A model generated the notes under the pieces. That model saw nothing but the letters and a program-made list of their open reading frames with translations. It ran no database searches and had not been told where the DNA came from. A program made the translations under genes and the position numbers. Positions 55,855 through 64,000 of a DNA stretch of 64,000 nt are shown here, piece after piece. Source of the DNA: Simmondsia chinensis (taxonomy: Eukaryota; Streptophyta; Magnoliopsida; Caryophyllales; Simmondsiaceae); contig JAGTTD010000007.1 of the NCBI GenBank assembly GCA_018398585.1, forward strand, positions 33,880,911 to 33,944,910. Reading direction: 5' to 3'. Numbering within the stretch: position 1 is the stretch's first letter; each line of letters starts with the position of its first letter.

Positions 55855-56387
55855 TAGACAAAATATGAGAAAGACTGGGATTAAGAGAATTTTAATGGTG
55901 CTAGGAAGGGTACTAAGGCAGCTTGTGGTTTTATTATCCGTAATGATGAGGGGAAAGTTTTAGATTGTAACTGAAAGCATATCGATGAAGCTTCTTGTCT
56001 TAGTTGTAGGAGGCTCTAGTAGTTTGTGATGGGGAATAGCACTGCGTTAATAGTGGTTTTCAGCATACACTTGGCAAATGGCAACATAGTGGTTATGAAG
56101 GTTATGGGAAGAGAGTTTTTCTGTCCCTGGCAGTTAAAATCGATTATGGAAGACACTTGGTTCTTGTTGGACAAGTGTAGAGGTTCATGTGCTTCTAACA
56201 TTTATTGGGAAGGCAGTAGGGTGGCTGCTAGAGGTTTTTAAGTGCATATGGGTCTCGAATCCTTAAATCAGCTTAATTTTGGATAAAAGTTTGAAAAAGA
56301 AAATTATCTATTATAACCACACAAGTAACTTAATAATATAAATCAACTAATAATAGTAGGTAGAAGAATTATAATAATATTTGGTCA
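55855..56387. other. Spacer; possible remnant of a retroelement, no supported gene
   Basis: A weak minus/plus patch near 55880-56240 shows short open frames without recognisable domains. AT-rich sequence follows. Confidence 0.35.
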
Positions 56388-56399
56388 TAGTAGTAGATA

Positions 56400-56929
56400 A
56401 TAGTCGAGAACAACGATTGAGGTGGTTCGGGCATGTTAAGAGGAGACCGAGCACTGCACCTGTTAGGAGATGCGAGCAACTCCATATTACAGACATGAAG
56501 AGACGAAAAGGCCGACCCAAAGAAGAGTTGGATGGAAACAATTCGACACGATCTCACCTATCTCAACCTCAGTGAAGAAATGGCCCTAGATAGAGCTCAG
56601 CGGAGGAGTAGTATAGGGGTAATAGATATAGTGGGATAGGAACGACAAGCACTTTTAGGCTAGTATTAGTGCCACCAGGCTTCTTAAACCCCTCTCGGTT
56701 TTTATGCTTCTATGCTTTTATGCCTTGTTTCTTTCTGTTTACACCTTTTTCATACTTCCATGCTTGTAGTGCTCTCATTACTTTCATGCCCTTCTCACTT
56801 TTTAGGTTGGGGGCCTCGGAAACGACCTCTCATTAGGGTATCTGCCTGATGGGGAAGGCTGCGTACACTATACCCTTCCCAGACCCTGCTCACGCGGGAG
56901 CCCTTGGGGCACTGGACCTGTTGTTGTTG
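56400..56929 (+). mobile_element. 5'-truncated RTE-type LINE, 3' end with (TTG)n tail
   Basis: It is flanked by a perfect 12-bp TSD tagtagtagata (56388-56399 and 56930-56941). The 5' part encodes the C-terminal end of a plant LINE-RTE polyprotein: [20 protein letters not shown], then [11 protein letters not shown] and, after a frame change, a [20 protein letters not shown] segment. The last ~120 bp ('cctcggaaacgacctctcat', 'ggggaaggctgcgtacacta', 'cagaccctgctcacgcggga', 'ttgttgttgt') match the body and tail of the 5S-headed SINEs. It is a typical product of target-primed reverse transcription. Confidence 0.85.
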
Positions 56930-57139
56930 TAGTAGTAGATAGTAGTAAGAGTAGCAATCCATGGGCTTAAAAGCATGGTAAGTGGAGGTAATGATAACAA
57001 ATAAAAGTAGTTAATAATGATAAAGATTTAACATTAATATAATCTTTTTAAAACATTTTTTTGAAATAAGTGGTGAAAAAGATCTAGTTTTGTATCTTTT
57101 TCTACTTAGTTATAAAATTGGCGTCCCAGAAAGGCCGCG

Positions 57140-57330
57140 AGTTGGGTTAAATTAATTCAACGAGTGGATTTATAGTACGTTATTTACATCTAATGTTATT
57201 ATATAATTCAAAATTACGATAATAACTTAACTTGAATTTGACCAATTGATGTAATTGATGTAATATAAATCACAGAAGGACTAAACTAATACAATTAAAA
57301 GTAATAAAAGTACAGTGACCGTTGGTTAAA
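57140..57330. repeat. Fragment of the 4585-type foldback MITE
   Basis: 'ggttaaattaattcaacga', 'gatttatagtacgttattta', 'catctaatgtta' and 'aaggactaaactaatacaat' are collinear with the right half of 4585-4935. Confidence 0.55.
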
Positions 57331-58187
57331 TAACCCTTTTTTCTATTTTGATTTTTGGGCTTTATTTTGAAACGTAAGCTTTTCTTGGCCCAAGTAGTCT
57401 GCTTTTTAATGTGCTTTTCTAGCCCATTTTGACAGGCATTGGACAAAAATTAAGAATCAAAACCTAGTTTCATTTAGCGGCCCAAAATCTATAAACAATC
57501 CCATTTAATTTGCTACTGACGTAGAAACATATAAGAAAATTGATAATATCGATTATAACGAGGCTAGAAATCTTACCTGGACGAAGTCAATATCATTAAC
57601 TTAGTAGGTTAGGCCAGTGATATAGAAAGATTTGAGCCAGTATCCAAACTAATACAAAAATAAAAAATATTTTCAAAACTACCTTTTTAGAAAAACTGTT
57701 TTATCAAATGGCATCCATGTCATCATTTTTTTTACTTTTATATTTTTTAATACATTTATAATTTTTTAAATTTCTAATGTTTTATGTATTATAATAAATA
57801 AATTTTAAATAAAACTATTTATACTCAAATTTAATCTAAATATTTAATAAATGACTTAATTTAGTTTATTTGTTATGATTAAGAAATGATTATAAATTTT
57901 AAAAAATCATAAATGTATTGAAAACAAAATAAGAAAGTAAAAAAAAGTAAAAATAAAGAATAAAAAAGTCAAAAGATGGCATGGATGCTGTTTGGATAGA
58001 AAATTTTTTTTTGAAAGGTAGTTTTGAAATTATTTTTTATTTTAGTATTATTTTGGGCTTTGGCTTGAAAGACTAACTAGTCTCACATAGAGAATTAAAA
58101 GAGAACACTCAATTTACTAAGAACTTTCAATTGAAGAATGATAAAAAAGAATGAATGGAGACCTCGGCTAAAGGGAGGTAATGTGCA
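57331..58187. other. AT-rich spacer, no gene seen
   Basis: Low-complexity AT sequence. Two sides around 57880 mirror each other loosely ('catttataattttttaaa' and 'ttttaaaaaatcataaatg'), so a small foldback element is possible. Confidence 0.45.
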
Positions 58188-58203
58188 GAGAAGCTCACAT
58201 AAA

Positions 58204-58451
58204 ATAAAAAAAAAAAGAAAAATACGCAGTGCCTCAAGGGCTCCCGCCTACGCAGGGTCTGGGGGGGCGGATTTACGCAGCCTTCCCCCTTCAGGGTGTT
58301 AACCTGAAGAAAGGTTGTTTCCCAGTGCCCCCAACCTGAGGGTGAGGACTTGCTAGGAGGTCACCCATCCTGGTACTACTCTCGTTCAAGCACGCTTAAC
58401 TTCGAAGTTCTAATGGGATCCGGTGACGGCGTGTTGGTGCCCTCTTTGGTT
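58204..58451 (-). mobile_element. SINE with 5S rRNA head, copy S6
   Basis: A perfect 16-bp TSD gagaagctcacataaa lies at 58188-58203 and 58452-58467. Read on the minus strand the 5S head shows 'gtcaccggatcccattagaa', 'ttaagcgtgcttgaacgaga' and 'gatgggtgacctcctagcaa'. The body follows ('gaaacaacctttcttcaggt', 'ggaaggctgcgtaaatccg', 'cagaccctgcgtagg'). The tail complement is A-rich rather than TTG. The first ~25 bases of the 5S head are replaced by other sequence, so the start is altered. Confidence 0.85.
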
Positions 58452-58606
58452 GAGAAGCTCACATAAAGCCTTAAGAAAGTTATGGAAGATGGGCCGAGCC
58501 AGGCTAGTTAAGTTAGACCCCATAAGAAAACAGTAACTAATTATCTTGGGCGAACTTCATGGATAAATTTTGGGCCAGGCTTTGTGGACACTTTGTATCA
58601 ACTGGT

Positions 58607-58692
58607 ATTGTACCTGTGCGAACAAATGTACTAGACGTACACCAAATTATTGTACCTGTGCGAACAAATGTACTAGACGTACACCAAATTAT
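58607..58692. repeat. 42-bp tandem duplication (two copies)
   Basis: Two adjacent identical copies of a 42-bp unit beginning attgtacctgtgcgaacaaa. Because 42 is a multiple of three, short frames run through both, but no protein is recognised. Confidence 0.85.
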
Positions 58693-59342
58693 AGTTCAGT
58701 TGTCTCTAACCGTCGTCATATCTTTGGTTCATGTTTGTTTTTCGAAGTGACTAATTCAAATCCTTCGATCCCTCTTATCTATCAGAAAAATTTTTAAAAT
58801 ATGTCGGAGATGGAGATGACGTACTATTTGCCATGAATCTTTCTTTTTTGGCAGTTTCTCGGATGACAACTCTGCAATCTACCTGATCATAATGGGATTT
58901 TTTTGATCAATAAAGTTAGGTCTTTCGTCCTATATTCTACTAATATTTGTGTTTTGGGGTTTGGGTTCGAAAAGGGGAAACCAGGCTCAAGTTCCTTAGT
59001 CTTTGCTCCATGGTCTCCCCTGTATTTATAGGGAGTAGAAAGGATTGGCGGCGCTTGAGGGAATGGGCGTATTGGAGAAGAGGGGCGATATGTGAAGGAG
59101 GACTTCCCTTTAGTGCTAACATATGACTTTTGTTGGGCAGCACTGCTTTTATGTTAATTCTACCGCCCTCGGGGATCGTGTTTCTTTGTCCTTATCTTGG
59201 GCCATTTTTATATTTTTCAATTAGCCCTCCGCTTTGGGACCAAAGTGCTTTTGGCCTCAAAGCGTTTAACTAGAAATACTTCTCATGGCCTTGTTATTTT
59301 CTTCACCAAACCACTAAACTTCGCTTTCTTATACATGAGTCC
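58693..59342. other. Spacer upstream of the F-box remnant
   Basis: No gene is identified. 'ccctgtatttatagggag' near 59020 and a pyrimidine-rich zone could be promoter remnants, which is speculative. Confidence 0.35.
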
Positions 59343-60248
59343 TCCCTATAGAGGGCGTTACTCGTGAAATCTTGTCTTGGCTTCCGGCCAAGCCTCTTTT
59401 AAGGTTTTCTTGTGCATCTCCTTGGTTTTATAATTTGCTTTCAGATTATAATTTTGCTGAGAAACAATCTTTTCACACTCTTAGCCTCTGTGCAGATGGA
59501 TTTTTGTTGCAGCCGGAGAATGATTTTTCTTGGGATAATTTGGAGGCGTTTTCCTCTTCGAGGGATTTTTCTCCAGTTATGCCACCTGAGGTGCTTGAGG
59601 TGTTAACCGACAATGTTCATGTGATTGATGTTCAGGGCGGCCTAGTGTTATGTCGAGACTATAACCTTTCTCATTTGTTTGTTTGTAATCCTTCTCTAGG
59701 TGTACGTCAGTTAGTGGCGTTACCTGAGGATATTTCAATGAGTTACTTAGATTCGCCTTCGAACTTAGTTTTTGGGTGTTTTGATACCGTTCCACACTTC
59801 TGGTTTTACCTTTGCTTTATGGTGATGGACTTGGCTCATCCCTACTATGGCCCATGGCTTAGCCAATGTCAAGTATACTTTTGGGAAGGTGAATGGAAAC
59901 TTAGGGGAAAACCTTGATGTGGACCCTCGGAATATTTCATTTGGAGATCGTGTTTGTTTGAGTGGATAACTTTTCTTTTTGTCTGACTGGGCTCATTACT
60001 TAGTGGGTGCTCATAACCACCCCTACTTGGTTCGTTGGAATACCGAGACGGGGCTTTCGTGCAGAATGGTGTTTCCAGATGCGGTTTTGGATAACTTGTC
60101 CTCTTGCCCTGACGCCAAGATTTCAAGGTGGTGGGATGTGTCAACAGATTCACCCCTTCTATGTTTAATCACTCTCCAAAGCCCCATGTTCACAATCTGG
60201 ACCTTGTTTGACGTGGAGGATCCTTCCTCTTGGGTAAGGCGGCACTGA
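59343..60248 (+). pseudogene. F-box protein remnant
   Basis: The frame gives TREILSWLPAKPLLRFSCAS then WFYNLLSDYNFAEKQSF, the second half of a plant F-box (substrate receptor of SCF ubiquitin ligases). A VHVIDVQGGLVLCRDYN then LFVCNPSLGVRQLVALPEDI segment follows, typical of the C-terminal F-box-associated repeats. This frame stops at 59917. Homologous-looking sequence continues in another frame (NISFGDRVCLSG, a stop, then DWAHYLVGAHNHPYLVRWNT to 60248). No ATG in frame precedes the F-box, so the N-terminus is missing. A frameshift near 59900 and a stop near 59970 make it a pseudogene, unless introns were missed. Confidence 0.65.
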
Positions 60249-60832
60249 TTGTTCATCCGGTTGCCTTGGTTTGGTGGTAGATGAGATCCCGTTATTACAA
60301 GCTTTACGATGTCCAGGGAGTATCTGACGTTTACCGCTCATTATCAAGTGTTTCATGTGTTTCGTTGTGCTCTTTGTGGTGATCTTCGCGGCCGTATATC
60401 ATTTTTGGGGAACTACTAGGGTGAATCCCAGACTCAACTATTTTTGTACTCTGGATCTTTGTTTCGTTGTGGAGATGATCCTATGGTACCTTATTTTGTT
60501 TCGCTATGGAGATGATCATATGGTACCATATGCTACTTTTAGGTAGGTTTTTATGGTGATGAGAGAGGTTTTTGTAACTTTAACGGTCCTTTTTGTGTGT
60601 TACCATCTTTGGGATGTAAACGTCTTAGTTTTTGATATAGTTGTGTATACTTAACAACTTTATCTTGTAGGTTAGTTTCTTTGTAAAGCGGTGTTTGAGT
60701 TGTACGTTTGTATGAACCTTTGGGTTTAGCTAAGACTTAGCAAACTTAAACTTAAACTTAAACATTTGATATTAAATGAGTTTGAACAATTATGTGCTCT
60801 TATTCTAGCTGTAGGACGCGTTATGGTTGCTA
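60249..60832. other. Spacer between F-box remnant and tandem array
   Basis: A near-duplicate pair, 'gtggagatgatcctatggta' and 'atggagatgatcatatggta', occurs at about 60470 and 60506. The first part could be 3' sequence of the F-box gene. No further gene is seen. Confidence 0.4.
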
Positions 60833-62103
60833 ACCCCCAATGTTGGACAGGGTGCAAATAACTGCGGGCTCCCACGTTTGGTGAGAGTTTACAGTGCCCG
60901 AATAACTTCGTGCTCCCATCTCACTTGAAGCAAAACACAACCGCCAGCGCCCGATGTTAGCGGGGGCACAAATAACCATGGGCTCCCACGTTTGGTGAGA
61001 GTTTACTGCACCCGAATAACTTCGTGCTCCAATTTCACTTGGAGCAAAACACAACCGCCATCCCCCAATGTTAGAGGGGGTGCAATTAACCACAGGCACC
61101 CACATTTGGTGAGAGTTTACCGCTCCCGAATAATTTCGTGCTCCCATTTCGCATGGAGCAAAACACAACCACCAGCCCCCAGTGTTAGAGGGGGCATAAA
61201 TAACCACGAGCTGCAGCGTTTGGTGAGAGTTTGCCGTGCCTGAATAACTATGTGCTCCCATTTCACTTAGAGCAAAACACAACCGCCAGTCACCGGTGTT
61301 AGAGGGGGCACAAATAACCGCGGGCTCCCACGTTTGGAGGGAGTTTACTGCATCGGATAACTTTGTGCTCCCATTTCACTTGGAGCAACACATAACCGCC
61401 AGTCCCCGGTGTTAGAGGGGGCACAAATAACCGCGGGCTCCCTCGTTTGGTGAGAGTTTACCATGCCCGAATAACTTCGTGCTCCCATTTCATTTGGAGC
61501 AAAACACAACCACCAGCCCCTGGTGTTAGATGGGGGCACAAATAACCGCGGGCTCCCATGTTTGGTGAGAGTTTACCGTGCCCGAATAACTTTGTGCTCC
61601 CATTTAACTTGGAGCAAAACACAACCGCCAGCCCCCTGTGTTAGAGGGGCACAAATAATCGCAGGCTACCCCGTTTGGTTAGAGTTTACCGCGTCCGAAT
61701 AACTTCGTGCTCCCACTTCACTTGGAACAAAACACAACCGCCAGCCCTCGAATGTTAGAGGGGGCACAAATAACCCCGTGTTCCCACGTTTGGAGAGAGT
61801 TTACTGCGTCGGATAACTTCGTGCTCCCATTTCACTTGGAGGGACACATAACCGCCAGCCCCCGGTGTTAGAGGGGGCACAAATAACGTCGGGCTCCCAC
61901 ATTTGGTGAGAGTTTACCGTGTCCTAATAACTTCGTACTCCCACTTCACTTGGAGTAAAACACAACGGTCAGCCTCCGGTGTTAGAGGGGGCACAAATAA
62001 CCGCGGGCTCCCACGTTTGGTGAGAGTTTACTGCACCCGAATAACTTCGTGCTCCCATTTCACTTGGAGCAAAACACAACCGCTAGCCCCCGGTGTTAGA
62101 GGC
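60833..62103. repeat. Tandem array, ~11 units of 113-114 bp
   Basis: Each unit runs 'gttagagggggcacaaataa', 'ccgcgggctcccacgtttgg', 'tgagagtttaccgtgcccga', 'ataacttcgtgctcccattt', 'cacttggagcaaaacacaac' and 'cgccagcccccgg'. Unit starts are near 60845, 60964, 61075, 61190, 61304, 61418, 61531, 61645, 61757, 61872 and 61985. Units are about 85-95% alike by eye. Where the unit is 114 bp, the minus strand stays open and encodes a 38-residue repeat (60830-61282 shows four in a row). Confidence 0.9.
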
Positions 62104-62424
62104 TTGTGTTAATTTAAATCACAGATTACAATGCACGGTGCCACGTGCCACTTTCCTCTTCCTCCAGCAGTTTTCCCCTTTCTCGGGTCTTTAAGACCCC
62201 CTAATGTCTGCTAAAGCCCTAAATCAATTCTTCACCTTTATTCCTCATGCGACCTTGTCTTCTGTCATAGATCTCCTCACTTGCTCTCATTTTGTCTTCG
62301 TTTTTTGACTTGATTTTGAGGTAATCACTTGTTTTTATATCTTTCCGACTGAAATAATGTTTGATTTTACTTTATTTGGGTTTTTTCCTCGTTTTTAGAC
62401 CTGAATCCCTTCGTTAAGACTTCC
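62104..62424. other. Putative leader of the downstream gene
   Basis: Pyrimidine-rich, gene-leader-like sequence, with 'ttgaggtaatcactt' as a possible splice donor near 62319. This would suggest a 5' UTR intron. No coding frame is seen. Confidence 0.35.
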
Positions 62425-64000
62425 ATGGGGGAGCCCGAGGCTCCCCTGGAGAAGCCTAATGAAGACGCACAGCTTGTGGAAGAATTTATTACGTATTTGG
62501 CTAGTTGTCCTCTTTTTTGCCTTGTGGAGGCGGGAGTGCTTTATAACCAGACGGTTTCTCCTTCTATCTGTTGGCCTGGCCCCGAGAGTGCATCCTCGGT
62601 TTCAGAGGTGAACGCCTCCGCTTCGCTGAATGGCAATCTTGGTGGGTCATCTAGTATATGTCAGGGTAAGATTTCTTTTCTGACCCTCTTCCCTTTTTCT
62701 CTTTTCTTTTTTTTTTTGTTTTAGCAAAATGGAAAAAAAGTGTACACAAAAGGGCGGTCGGTACCAGGGTTGAACAGGAGAAGCATCCTCCGAAGAGGGC
62801 ATGATGGCAGAGCCGTTATCTCGGCTGGCTCCTTCATCCTTAAGATCCCCCGAAGAAATAGTTTTACGCCCTTAGTTTCCTGAGACGGCTTCAGCTTTTC
62901 CTTTGGGATCACTTGTATCTTTGATGGCCATGGTGGAAGGGGTAAAGAGGTTTCGCGAGAAGTATTATTTCCCAAATGATTATGAAATTGTAGGCCCGGA
63001 GGAAAATGATAACATATTGTATCCTCGTTTTCCCAGATTCTTTTCTATCACTATAGATTCTTTAGACACAGGTCTTTGATTCCCTATATCGAGCATTCTT
63101 GAGTGGGTCTTCAGGCAATATTCCCTATGTCCTAGTCAGATTAGCCCTAACGGTTTTCATGATATCTACGGTTATTTGCTTACTTGCTTTGTAGCGGGGC
63201 TAACTTCTTCCACCCGCAGTTTTGACTACCTATTTAGGGCTAAGAAGCTTAGGGGCGTGGTTAATTTTGAGGGCAAGACGAGGGTTAAGTTTGAGGAGCT
63301 TAACCCTTCTAAATTGAATTTTTGGCAGCATAAGTTTGTTTTGGTGAGGCCCCCACAGCCTCTTGGTATTCCCACCTATTGTACTACGCTGAATAAGTGT
63401 AACATCCCTTTGGAGGACGAGCTATCTTCTCTTGACAAGGAGGTGGTTCAGTATTTCAAAAGGGATTTGGGTTCGCGATACCTTGCCACCAAACAAGTGC
63501 TGTCATAAGAAAAGGTTTTGATTAAAGCAGGCTTGTGTTCCCGGCTGGTTAGTGGTGAGTGATTTTTCCAAAGATGGGGGAAAATTTCCTTTATTGTGAA
63601 CTTATTTTATTAATTTATATCTTGGCCATTTCTTCTTTTCCTTTCAGGACAAGAAGTTGAGGTAGATATTGTAGGGCTTACAGAGATCTACTGTGAGGAG
63701 TTAAGGCAAAAGAAAGAAAAGAGTGCAGCTAGGGGTAAGAAGACCACAAGAAAGGGAAAGAGAACGACTACCAGGGGTGGGGAGGAGTCTCCTGAAAACG
63801 TTTCACGGCCCAAGAGGGCTAAAGGCAAAGCTCGAACAGTTGGTGGTAGCTCAGCGGTACCTCCTTCCTAAGAAAGCATTCCAGAGGTACCTATTGTTCA
63901 GCCTTCTCCTGTTGCGGAAAGGCTACCGCCGTCCTATGGTGAACAGAGAGTGGGTGTTCCCATATCACAGCCGGAGGCGGATGTTTCACAAACTGAGCCT
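62425..64000 (+). pseudogene. Retroelement-related gene resembling plant 'putative gypsy-type transposon' proteins, broken, runs off the window
   Basis: ATG at 62425 starts MGEPEAPLEKPNEDAQLVEE FITYLASCPL-type acidic N-terminus, with a donor-like CAGG|GTAAGA at ~62665. After an intron-like T-rich stretch and several stops, the conserved part is at ~62920-63510: VKRFREKYYFPNDYEIVGPE, ILEWVFRQYSLCPSQISPNG then FHDIYGYLLTCFVAGL and WQHKFVLVRPPQPLGIPTY. This fits the PF04195-type domain often found near plant gypsy retroelements. A stop at ~63079 and another at 63506 interrupt it. A Lys/Arg-rich exon follows from 63648 (RQKKEKSAARGKKTTRKGKR) with a stop at ~63870. Function is unknown, possibly an extra ORF of a large gypsy element. 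Confidence 0.5.

Noticed and set aside
60830..61282. A 150-residue minus-strand gene
   Set aside because: It is the open reading of four 114-bp tandem units. Composition and repetition follow the DNA repeat, and no promoter or homology is seen.
60833..62103. CRISPR-like repeat array
   Set aside because: Units are directly adjacent without unique spacers, and the DNA is plant nuclear.

Overview
This is nuclear DNA from a flowering plant, most likely a eudicot. It is AT-rich, its one good gene is an intron-rich plant receptor-like kinase, and nearly everything else is plant transposable elements, many nested. No bacterial operon, CRISPR array or organelle gene is visible.

Layout. 1-6.3 kb: a Ty3/gypsy-type element cut down to 2.5 kb (546-3065), a related solo LTR (3129-3522), a foldback MITE, and a Mutator-type MITE (5013-6304) carrying a nested hAT MITE (5544-5864). 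7.45-19.62 kb, minus strand: one intact eight-exon gene for a 738-residue USP-domain plus protein-kinase protein. All GT/AG junctions and phases close, and its introns are full of SINEs and MITEs. 21.5-23.8 kb: a decayed Ty1/copia copy. 24.64-27.71 kb: a hAT element with a broken transposase. 29.46-35.78 kb: a copia element with 119-bp LTRs that was hit by a 1.29-kb non-autonomous hAT. That insert uses the same terminal repeats as the 24.6-kb hAT. 36.79-44.23 kb: a CACTA (En/Spm) element with 3-bp TSD and both TNP1- and TNP2-like genes, the latter carrying a few lesions. 45.06-49.98 kb: a minus-strand copia element with 150-bp LTRs and perfect TSD. 50.7-53.4 kb: another copia fragment. 54-58.5 kb: SINEs, a solo gypsy LTR and the 3' end of an RTE-type LINE. 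59.3-60.3 kb: an F-box pseudogene. 60.83-62.10 kb: an 11-copy tandem array of ~113 bp. 62.4-64 kb: a broken gene resembling plant 'putative gypsy-type transposon' proteins, running off the window.

The most unusual item is a SINE family whose 5' head is a full-length 5S rRNA-like sequence, with the Pol III internal control region preserved, fused to an Au-SINE-like body and a (TTG)n tail. Three copies have perfect 14-16 bp target-site duplications. The LINE 3' end at 56400-56929 ends in the same body/tail sequence and has its own 12-bp TSD. This makes an RTE-class LINE the probable mobilising partner, so both halves of the system can be read in this window.

Coordinates marked by TSDs or splice joins are exact to the base as far as I could count by eye. 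Boundaries of decayed repeats are approximate.
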